Shown here: positions 1 to 6,954 of the stretch, piece after piece
Layout: every line of letters begins with the position of its first letter
Numbering within the stretch: position 1 is the stretch's first letter
Source of the DNA: Bacteroidia bacterium
GTDB taxonomy: Bacteria; Bacteroidota; Bacteroidia; Bacteroidales; Azobacteroidaceae
Reading direction: 5' to 3'
Length of the DNA stretch: 16,468 bases
Assembly (NCBI GenBank): GCA_025996865.1
Contig: BNTV01000107.1
Location: forward strand, 1 to 16,468
The notes under the pieces: model-generated
The model's input: the letters and a program-made list of their open reading frames with translations, nothing else
What the model was told of the DNA's origin: nothing
Databases searched by the model: none
Translations under genes and position numbers: made by a program

Positions 1-2
1 CA

Positions 3-236
3 GACCACCACATCAAGAATGTGAACGTGGAGGATTTTCCCGAAGAATACAGACCTATTATTCGTCGTTTGCAGATGGCACAATCTACCGCAGAAGTGCG
101 CCAACAAATGATTACCGAAGACTATTACCTCGTAGTGCTCCGCAATGAAGAACGAAAAGTAGGCGAACTAAGTAAAGTGATAGAAGAAAAAGACAAAGAA
201 ATAGCTGAATTGAAACGGCTGTTAAAGAATAAATAA
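3..236 (+). CDS. 3' end of an Rpn-family (PD-(D/E)XK nuclease/transposase-like) gene, 5'-truncated by the window edge
   Basis: The frame is open from the window edge: codons before the GTG at 21 read D-H-H-I-K-N and join smoothly to VNVEDFPEEY. The GTG is therefore internal and only the C-terminal 77 residues are present, ending at TAA 234-236. The visible part is an acidic/aromatic stretch (EDFPEEYRPIIRRLQ), a helical middle, and a charged heptad-like coiled-coil tail rich in E and K that ends LKRLLKNK. This organisation resembles the C-terminus of Bacteroidota Rpn-like proteins (recombination-promoting nuclease/putative transposase), whose N-terminal nuclease core would lie outside the window. 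The catalytic motif cannot be checked, so the family call rests on resemblance of the tail. It is transcribed towards the PUL but is separated from it by 189 bases and a hairpin, so it is probably not part of that operon. Confidence 0.6.
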   Translation, partial: DHHIKNVNVEDFPEEYRPIIRRLQMAQSTAEVRQQMITEDYYLVVLRNEERKVGELSKVIEEKDKEIAELKRLLKNK

Positions 237-269
237 CAACATATTAGTGTTAAGTTAATTTTATGTAGT

Positions 270-280
270 CGTCAATGACG
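270..280. repeat. Short dyad CGTCA-A-TGACG
   Basis: A perfect 5-bp dyad with one central base lies in the spacer between the Rpn-like gene and the susC-like gene. A wider GTCG (268-271) / CGAC (284-287) pair partly overlaps it. It could be a small operator-like site or part of the 3' structure of the upstream transcript. A dyad this short also occurs by chance. I see no clear Bacteroidota promoter (-7 TAnnTTTG with a -33 TTTG) in the spacer, although the AT-rich stretch at about 391-425 is where one would be expected. Confidence 0.2.
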
Positions 281-309
281 TAGCGACAAATAACCCCTAA
301 TAGCAAGCG

Positions 310-349
310 CCGAAGAAAAAATATGCCGTATAACATATTTTTTCTTCGG
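310..349. terminator. Perfect 16-bp-stem hairpin, probable bidirectional terminator upstream of the susC-like gene
   Basis: The left half 310-325 (ccgaagaaaaaatatg) is the exact reverse complement of 334-349, with the 8-base loop ccgtataa. The stem has GC-rich ends and an A6/T6 interior, and the right side is followed by a T-rich stretch (tactttcttttt). The position, 73 bases after the Rpn-like stop and 76 bases before the susC-like start, fits termination of the upstream gene. The A-run in the left half means it could also act on transcripts coming from the other side. An alternative is a structured 5' leader element of the PUL, if the promoter lies upstream of it. Confidence 0.6.
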
Positions 350-425
350 TACTTTCTTTTTAATCCCTTGTCTTTACTGATAGCTTCGGCTAAAATATTT
401 TTATAAACAATTTAATCTATTATCG

Positions 426-3400
426 ATGAATCCATTAACAAAAAAACGAACATTTGGTATCATTTTGTTTTTGATTGTTGGCTGTATCGGTTTGAAAGCG
501 CAAGAGCAACGGATAACGGTCAATGTGGAAAACAAAACATTAAGAGATTTATTTTCAGTAATTGAGAAGCAGAGCGCCTATCGCTTTTCTTACCGGAATG
601 TAGTGCTTGACAACAAAAAGGATGTAACCATTCACAAAAAAGATGCAAGCGTGTCGGAAATTCTTAAAACGGCTCTTGCCGGAAGAAATTTGGATTTCAA
701 CATCGTTTCGGAAAAATCGATTGTCATTTCCGACAAACGGCAAAGTCAATCAAACCAACCGGACAGTAAGAAAATTTCCGGCATTCTCACTGACGAAAAC
801 GGTGAACCGATTATCGGTGCAAATGTAGCTGTTAAAGGGACAACCAAAGGTATCAGAACCGATGTGGATGGAAAATTCAGTTTGGATGTTCAGAATAATG
901 CAGTCCTGCAAGTAAGCTACATCGGCTACAAAACGCAAGAAATTGTCGTTGGCAACCAAACCAACTTGAACATCACGCTAAACGAAGACAGTCAGGTGTT
1001 GAAGGCAGTGGTGGTGGTCGGTTATGGCACGCAACGGAAACAAGCCATCACAGGCGCTGTTTCCGTTGCCAATCTGGAGACATTTAAAGATCTGCCGTCC
1101 AACAATATTATCGACAAACTGAAAGGATCAATTGCCGGATTAAATATCGGCGGAGTCAACAAAGCCGGGGCTGTCGGGGACATTGTGATACGGGGACAAA
1201 ACACCGTTGCAGGCAATTATCCCTTAATCGTGGTGGATGGGGCTATTTTTGCAGGGGGTACCATTGCAGACATTGCCCCCGGCGACATTGAAAGTTTTAC
1301 CGTATTGAAAGACGCCAGTTCTGCAGCCGTTTATGGCTCGCGTTCCGCCAATGGCGTTATTCTGATTGAAACCAAACGCGGCAGAGGAAAAGAAGGCAAA
1401 CCGGTATTCAACGTTAATCTGAACTATGGTCTCAGCAACGAATTGGAACGACTGAAAATATATGGTCCCGAAGACTATCTGCAACGCATATTGGATATTC
1501 GGGAAGCCAACGGTATAGAATCCGACCCCAACCGAATAGACTACTATCTGGAACCCGAAGAACGGAAAAATTATGAAGCAATGCCGAATCACCTGCCCAC
1601 CATGACCGACCCTTACGACGTAATGCGCCAGACGGCTTATAACCGGAATTTGAGCGTCAGTGTCGCTAACCAGACGGATAAATCACGGTATTATTTGTCG
1701 GTTAATCTGATTGACCAGCAGGGTGTTATTTTGAATGACCGGTACAAACATATTTCAGGCAGGATGAATATTGACAGCGACATCACTAAATGGCTGAATA
1801 TCGGCGTGAAGGCTTTTTATAGCTTTCGCGACAATTCAGGCACTCTTCCGTATGCTGATGCTGCTACCCGTTTCAGTCCATGGGCTTCACTTTATAATGA
1901 AGACGGCTCGTATGCGTATGCTCCCCAAAGCACGGTTTCTTTTATCAATCCATTCTGGAATATTGCCACTGAAGACACCAAACAGATGAATAATTTGAAC
2001 TCCATTTTTACGGCAACTATTAAAGCGCCCTGGGTAGAGGGACTGACCTATACGACCAATCTGTCCAATACCATCCGATGGGAAAACTTTTACCAGTTCT
2101 ATGGTGAAAATACGGTTGCCGGAGCAGCGGCGAACGGTATCGGAGGCAGATCTGAACTACATTATAATAACTTGTTGTGGGACAACATTGTTAAATACAA
2201 TCGTATATTCAAGGAAAAACACTATGTGGATGCGACCTTATTGTTTTCGCAGGAAAAGTATTCTTATGAATCAACCAGAGCCAACGCAGAAGATTTTGAT
2301 AATTTGACACTGGGAAGCTATCGCCTGCAAGACGGAAAAAAACAGACTGTAAGTACAGGTGGTGGCGGTTCCGAAGCCATCGGTATGATGGCGCGCGGCA
2401 CTTATACCTACGACAATCGCTATTCTCTTACAGGTACTATCCGCCGAGACGGTTATTCCGCTTTCAGCAAAAACAGGAAATTCGGTATTTTCCCGTCCAC
2501 AGGCGTCAACTGGCAGATTTCAAACGAAAGTTTCATGCGCGATATTTCGTATCTGAATAATTTGGCTCTCCGCGCCACTTACGGAACGAACGGAAACCAG
2601 TCCATCGGTTTGTATCAAACGCTGGCAAAAGTAGGCACCGATAAATACATATATGCCGGTAGTCCTTCTTATGTTACAACGCAGTATATCAGCTCACTGC
2701 CTACCGATGACCTGAGTTGGGAATCCACTACCGGACTGAATCTCGGACTTGATTTTGGATGGTTAAATAACCGTATTTCAGGTTCTGTAGATGTCTATCA
2801 GACCAATACTCACGATATGTTGTTCACATTGCAGCTTCCAAAAGCTTCCGGTATAGCCAATATCACCTCTAATTTGGGCAAAATACAAAACAGGGGAATT
2901 GAAGTTAGCTTGAATACTTTACCAATTGACCATAGCGATTTCAAATGGAATTCCATAATAACTTTTTCGTTGAACCGCAATAAAATTGTTTCCATTTACG
3001 GTGACGATAACGACGGCGACGGCAAAGAAGATGACTTAATCTCCTCCGGCTATTTTATCGGGAAATCATTAGGAAACATTTATGCTTATAAAGTGCTTGG
3101 AATGTATCAGCAGGAAGATGTGGACAACGGAACCATCATGACCGGTATGCGCCCCGGCGAATATCAATTGGAGGATGTGGACGGCGACGGAGACATCACC
3201 TCTGACAAAGACCGTCAACACCTTGGCAACAGCAAGGAGAATTTTCGCTGGAGTTGGACCAATACGTTCAAATACAAGGGCTTTTCATTGATGGTCTATT
3301 TATATTCTATTTGGGGCGGCAAAGGCTGGTATCAGTCGGGGAATAATACACCGTATTTTGACTATTTTGTCAATAACAGTTCTATTAATCACCCTGTCTA

Positions 3401-3710
3401 TGATTACTGGACACCAACCAACACCAACGCCATGTTCCCCCGCCCTAATTACCGGGACGCGTCTCGTCAAGGGACAAAATACTACGACCGCAGCTTTATC
3501 AAGTTGCAAAAAATATCCCTGTCCTACGATGTAGGCAAATGGGTACGTCCGTGGGGAATCAACGATTTGACGGTGGCGGTTAGCGCCGACAACCTGTTGA
3601 CCTACGCTCCCTATTGGATAGGATTAGACCCTGAAATGGACCAGGGATTGAGAGATAATGCTATTCCTTCCATCCGTACTTATAATTTTTCACTAGTTAT
3701 TAATTTTTAA
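426..3710 (+). CDS. susC-like: SusC/RagA-like TonB-dependent outer-membrane transporter with STN signalling domain
   Basis: This is a 1094-residue outer-membrane active transporter for a bound oligosaccharide, powered by TonB. Seen in order: a signal peptide of about 25 residues (cleavage near LKA|QEQ); an STN (secretin/TonB N-terminal) domain at about 26-103; a carboxypeptidase-regulatory-like beta-sandwich at about 116-186 (GILTDENGEPIIGANV, then SYIGYKT); the VVVVGYGTQ segment at 195-203 leading into the plug, which ends with AAVYGSRSANGVILIETKRG near 300-319; then the beta-barrel, finishing in the typical aromatic terminus SLVINF. Two acidic Asp/Gly loops, DDNDGDG near 860 and DVDGDGD near 917, look like calcium-binding loops as seen in many SusC proteins. 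The STN domain marks it as a transducer that probably signals to a FecR-type anti-sigma factor; no such regulator is in the window. The SusD-like gene begins 10 bases after its stop, so the two form a transcription unit. Substrate is not deducible. Confidence 0.96.
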   Translation: MNPLTKKRTFGIILFLIVGCIGLKAQEQRITVNVENKTLRDLFSVIEKQSAYRFSYRNVVLDNKKDVTIHKKDASVSEILKTALAGRNLDFNIVSEKSIVISDKRQSQSNQPDSKKISGILTDENGEPIIGANVAVKGTTKGIRTDVDGKFSLDVQNNAVLQVSYIGYKTQEIVVGNQTNLNITLNEDSQVLKAVVVVGYGTQRKQAITGAVSVANLETFKDLPSNNIIDKLKGSIAGLNIGGVNKAGAVGDIVIRGQNTVAGNYPLIVVDGAIFAGGTIADIAPGDIESFTVLKDASSAAVYGSRSANGVILIETKRGRGKEGKPVFNVNLNYGLSNELERLKIYGPEDYLQRILDIREANGIESDPNRIDYYLEPEERKNYEAMPNHLPTMTDPYDVMRQTAYNRNLSVSVANQTDKSRYYLSVNLIDQQGVILNDRYKHISGRMNIDSDITKWLNIGVKAFYSFRDNSGTLPYADAATRFSPWASLYNEDGSYAYAPQSTVSFINPFWNIATEDTKQMNNLNSIFTATIKAPWVEGLTYTTNLSNTIRWENFYQFYGENTVAGAAANGIGGRSELHYNNLLWDNIVKYNRIFKEKHYVDATLLFSQEKYSYESTRANAEDFDNLTLGSYRLQDGKKQTVSTGGGGSEAIGMMARGTYTYDNRYSLTGTIRRDGYSAFSKNRKFGIFPSTGVNWQISNESFMRDISYLNNLALRATYGTNGNQSIGLYQTLAKVGTDKYIYAGSPSYVTTQYISSLPTDDLSWESTTGLNLGLDFGWLNNRISGSVDVYQTNTHDMLFTLQLPKASGIANITSNLGKIQNRGIEVSLNTLPIDHSDFKWNSIITFSLNRNKIVSIYGDDNDGDGKEDDLISSGYFIGKSLGNIYAYKVLGMYQQEDVDNGTIMTGMRPGEYQLEDVDGDGDITSDKDRQHLGNSKENFRWSWTNTFKYKGFSLMVYLYSIWGGKGWYQSGNNTPYFDYFVNNSSINHPVYDYWTPTNTNAMFPRPNYRDASRQGTKYYDRSFIKLQKISLSYDVGKWVRPWGINDLTVAVSADNLLTYAPYWIGLDPEMDQGLRDNAIPSIRTYNFSLVINF

Positions 3711-3720
3711 AAACAACCCA

Positions 3721-5442
3721 ATGAAAAAGATTCAATATTTTATAATTGCATTGATAGGATTTCTACCTGTTTCTTGCATTGTTGACCTTGATTTGCAGGA
3801 GGTGCCCAAAGATTTTCTAAGCCCCGAAAATTCTCTTCAAAATCAAGCCGGTTTTGAAGCGGCAATCGCCCATGTCTATCTGACCGTACGCACCGAAATG
3901 TACGCGAGTGAAAAAACTATAGCCAGTTCGGATTTGATGGGGATGGATGCCGATTTCACTGCAATGGGACTCGGAACGAATGCCTATTGGGAATATTTTT
4001 TCTGGAATACCATCAATAAGGATAACGGACAGGCGCGTAAATGGTGGCAGCGCTTTTACAAATTGATATTCCAGACCAATGTTATCATTGACCGGGCTGA
4101 GAGTGAACTCGTCACTTGGGAATCGGAGGAAGCGAAAAATCAAATTGTGGCGGAAGCCCGGTTTGTACGTGCTTATGCCTATCATTTCTTAGTCAATCTA
4201 TTCGGAGATGTTCCCTTGGTATTGCACGAAACTTCCGAGCCTAAATTTGACTACACCCGCGCTCCCCAGCAGGACGTGCTGCAACAATGCAAAGACGACC
4301 TGACGTTTGCCATTCAATGGTTGAAAACCGTTGACCGGCAGCAAGGAGGAAGAGCGCCACGCGCAGCCGCTTACCATTTGCTCAGCGAAATAGAAATTTG
4401 CAGGGCTAACTATCAGGAGGCCATTGATGCCGCATCGGCAGTAATTAACGACCCGAATTTCTATCTGATGACCGAACGATTCGGAACGCGAAAGAACTTC
4501 ACTTTCTCCGGCTATGACTACCAGGGACCTCAGGAGCCTTGGGGTGACGTCTTTTGGGATTTGTTTCAGGAAGGCAATATGAACTGGAGCGAAGGCAACC
4601 ATGAAGCCATCTGGAACATAGAAATGGATTTCAAAATACTTGGAGGAGGAAATACTGAAACGTATGGCAGTAAATTCGGTATGGAAGAATTTTGGACTCC
4701 GGATTGGTGGCGAGCTGTTGACGTTGACGGTGTAAACAATTTACAGAAAGACACCTTGTGTGGTATGCCTAATGGTCAGTCCCGTGTGACGGATTATGCC
4801 GGCAAACTGATTTGGGAATATAAAGCCGATTGGGACAACGATATACGCAATTCGCAGTATAATATTCAGCGTACTTTTTACTGGAATAACCCGGTCAGCA
4901 AATTTTACGGACAAGAGATTACGTTGGATAACATCGGAGACCCTTATATGTTCGGCAGATGGATAAATCCTTCGTACAAAAAAGGGGTTACCACCGTGCA
5001 TTACGGGGTTTCCACTGACCCTGCAAGCGGAGAAAATCATGACGGCGGCGGTATTTTCAAAGACTGGTATATTATGCGTTTAGCAGAAACCTATCTGCTT
5101 CGTGCCGAAGCGTATTATCGCAAAGGCGACAATCAGAGCGCTGCCAACGACATCAATGTAATCCGGAAAAGGGCGCATTGTCAATATATGGTCACAGCCG
5201 ACGACGTGAATTTGGACTTGATTTTGGATGAACGGGCGCGGGAGCTTATCATGGAAGATTTCCGCATCAGCACCCTGACACGTATGGGAAAGTTACCCGA
5301 ATATCTGATGAAATACAATCCCGTTGTGATAAAAAACGGGTATCAATTGCCGGATTATCTGAACAAGTTCCCGATTCCGCAATCGGAAATTGAAGCGAAT
5401 AAGGGAACAAAATTGGAACAAAATCCGGGATACGACAAGTAA
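3721..5442 (+). CDS. susD-like: SusD/RagB-like glycan-binding surface lipoprotein
   Basis: This 573-residue lipoprotein is the expected partner lid of the SusC-like transporter and captures oligosaccharide at the cell surface. It has a short basic N-terminus, a hydrophobic stretch and a lipobox ending PVSC with the acylated cysteine at residue 19. The N-terminal SusD-like region includes FYKLIFQTNVIIDRAE (about 112-127) and the conserved AEARFVRAYAYHFLVNLFGDVPLV (about 144-167). TPR-like helices recur near 208-242. The C-terminal RagB/SusD domain shows the hallmark RLAETYLLRAEAYYRKGD (about 453-470), the LILDERARELIMEDFR helix (about 500-515) and the terminal signature FPIPQSEIEAN...LEQNPGY. 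Length is normal for the family. Tryptophans and other aromatics are plentiful at about 89-110 and 273-331, as expected for a sugar-binding protein, but the binding residues cannot be assigned. Confidence 0.96.
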   Translation: MKKIQYFIIALIGFLPVSCIVDLDLQEVPKDFLSPENSLQNQAGFEAAIAHVYLTVRTEMYASEKTIASSDLMGMDADFTAMGLGTNAYWEYFFWNTINKDNGQARKWWQRFYKLIFQTNVIIDRAESELVTWESEEAKNQIVAEARFVRAYAYHFLVNLFGDVPLVLHETSEPKFDYTRAPQQDVLQQCKDDLTFAIQWLKTVDRQQGGRAPRAAAYHLLSEIEICRANYQEAIDAASAVINDPNFYLMTERFGTRKNFTFSGYDYQGPQEPWGDVFWDLFQEGNMNWSEGNHEAIWNIEMDFKILGGGNTETYGSKFGMEEFWTPDWWRAVDVDGVNNLQKDTLCGMPNGQSRVTDYAGKLIWEYKADWDNDIRNSQYNIQRTFYWNNPVSKFYGQEITLDNIGDPYMFGRWINPSYKKGVTTVHYGVSTDPASGENHDGGGIFKDWYIMRLAETYLLRAEAYYRKGDNQSAANDINVIRKRAHCQYMVTADDVNLDLILDERARELIMEDFRISTLTRMGKLPEYLMKYNPVVIKNGYQLPDYLNKFPIPQSEIEANKGTKLEQNPGYDK

Positions 5443-5482
5443 ATATAAATCATTCTATAATTCTATTAAAATTAAAAAAATC

Positions 5483-6850
5483 ATGAATATTATATTTTTC
5501 AAAACAACAGGAAAGTTGGCAGTGTTCCTTTGCGCGTTGGCGCTGATGTGGACAAGCTGCGAGGACAAGAATGGCATACCCCCCAAGCTGTCGATAGAGA
5601 TTGAGGCGATACAAACCTATCCGGGAGACGAAATCTTGATACAGGGAACGGCAGGCGCCGTAAACGCTCTGAAATCCGTCGAAATCGTCTGCGAAGCGTG
5701 GAATATCCGGAAGAGTTATGATATACCGGACGGAAAACTGAACGTGCTGACCATTGATTACAAGTTTACAATTCCCAATGTGTCCATTGCAGAGATGAAT
5801 CAAACGCTGCGGATTACGGTGGTGGATGTGGATGGAAATATTTCGGAAAAAGAAATCCCCATCAGCTTTATCGCCGACGAGACAGCTCCTGTGTTCAGCA
5901 GCAAGCCTGCCACGCCGGCCGCTGTCGATTTCGTTTCAGCAGAGGGAGTCGGTAATTATTTTCTACGTCTGACGGTAACCGACGACCGGGCATTATCCGA
6001 TTTGCAGATTGCCATTCCGGATATCGGTTATATGAAGGATATTCCACTTTCCGGTAAAACGCAGGATATAGTGGAAAGCATTCCATTCCATTCTCTCGGG
6101 TCGTTTGATGGAACGCTTACTCTGAAAGACAAAACGGGAAACCAAAGCATTTATGCCATAACATTTATAACCCTTAACGAGGATGGAGACCCGATAAGCG
6201 ATTACCCTTACATGTATCTGATTGACACCTCAGATTCGCCTGCTAATTATTTGCATGGATATTACAAATACATGGCTCGAACGGACGCATACAAATATAC
6301 GACCAAGTTTTATGCGCCTGTTGATAATACCCCTATAGCCTTTGTTCCGACGCGCATTTTAACCGGTGATTATTACGGCGTAAGTCCTTCTGTAACGACT
6401 AAACTTTTGAACAAGAACGGATATGTTGTCCCTATTACATTGGTGCATAAAGGTTATTATGAGGTGGAAATAGATATTCAGAACAAGTCATACGTCATTA
6501 CATCTTACACACCTGCGCCTGATTATACGGGTCTCTTATGTATCACGGGGATTAATGGATGGTCTTTGACGCCGAATATGGTGAATAAATATCCAGACAA
6601 TGATTACCTTCGCACATTAGATGTAGAAGTAGTCCAGGAACCCGTGTCATTGACCTTCACTACTCCTGCATGGAATCCTATTTTCAGAGCTATTATGCTT
6701 AATGGACAAGGAGGTGGAACATTTCTACAGAATGCAGGATGGACTACCTTAGATTTAGGGAACTTCAGCGACAATTTCCAAGGTCCGGGTTTCTATACTA
6801 TTACCTTCGATTTGGAAACATATTGGGCAACAGTTTCCCAAAAGCATTAA
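5483..6850 (+). CDS. Surface lipoprotein in the SusE/F position, putative glycan-binding protein
   Basis: The chosen start is the ATG at 5483, giving 455 residues: it places a clean signal peptide before the lipobox MWTSC (Cys26). The open frame extends up to 5390 inside the susD-like gene, but those 31 extra residues are basic, bury the signal peptide and are an out-of-frame reading of the susD end. The residues after the cysteine (EDKN) are acidic with a Lys, resembling the Bacteroidota surface-export signal. The mature protein looks like a string of beta domains: an Ig-like region after PPKLSIEIEAIQTYPGDEI, a second starting near DETAPVFSSKPATPAA with VTDDRALSDLQIAIPD, and a C-terminal part with SYTPAPDYTGLLCITGINGW and WATVSQKH that recalls the SusE/F carbohydrate-binding ends. 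The gene follows susD by 40 AT-rich bases and is the last before a terminator. Exact family and ligand are not recognised; sugar binding is inferred from position and layout. Confidence 0.85.
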   Translation: MNIIFFKTTGKLAVFLCALALMWTSCEDKNGIPPKLSIEIEAIQTYPGDEILIQGTAGAVNALKSVEIVCEAWNIRKSYDIPDGKLNVLTIDYKFTIPNVSIAEMNQTLRITVVDVDGNISEKEIPISFIADETAPVFSSKPATPAAVDFVSAEGVGNYFLRLTVTDDRALSDLQIAIPDIGYMKDIPLSGKTQDIVESIPFHSLGSFDGTLTLKDKTGNQSIYAITFITLNEDGDPISDYPYMYLIDTSDSPANYLHGYYKYMARTDAYKYTTKFYAPVDNTPIAFVPTRILTGDYYGVSPSVTTKLLNKNGYVVPITLVHKGYYEVEIDIQNKSYVITSYTPAPDYTGLLCITGINGWSLTPNMVNKYPDNDYLRTLDVEVVQEPVSLTFTTPAWNPIFRAIMLNGQGGGTFLQNAGWTTLDLGNFSDNFQGPGFYTITFDLETYWATVSQKH

Positions 6851-6855
6851 AAAGT

Positions 6856-6899
6856 AAGTTGAGGGGCGGAAAAAACCTTTCCGCCCCCTCAACTTTTTT
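6856..6899 (+). terminator. Strong intrinsic terminator after the SusE/F-position gene
   Basis: A GC-rich stem is formed by aagttgaggggcggaaa (6856-6872) and tttccgccccctcaactt (6878-6895): 17 paired bases with one bulged C (four Gs face five Cs), loop aaacc, followed by a T6 run (6894-6899). It begins 6 bases after the stop codon and lies 55 bases before the next start, so it separates the transporter genes from the enzyme gene. It may give partial read-through or a processing/stability end that sets a higher level for the upstream genes; that effect is inferred. Confidence 0.88.
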
Positions 6900-6954
6900 G
6901 AAAAATGAAAAAGAAAAACAACGAAGTAATGAATATAATTAATACTTAAATAAT

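Noticed and set aside
21..236. A complete 71-residue coiled-coil protein starting with GTG
   Set aside because: The frame is open to the window edge upstream of the GTG and the sequence continues smoothly, so it is the C-terminal part of a longer gene.
1224..1592. Antisense open frames of about 120-150 codons within the susC-like, susD-like and enzyme genes (for example 1224-1592, 3817-4185, 7252-7698)
   Set aside because: They lie wholly inside well-supported genes, lack recognisable domains and have compositions expected from reading the complementary strand.
5390..5482. Upstream extension of the SusE/F-position lipoprotein
   Set aside because: It overlaps the susD-like gene in another frame, adds 31 basic residues ahead of the signal peptide and would prevent normal lipoprotein export; ATG at 5483 gives a proper lipobox.
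6739..6942. Small plus-strand frame covering the end of the lipoprotein gene and the terminator
   Set aside because: It runs through the terminator hairpin and overlaps a supported gene; no independent start signal or domain is seen.
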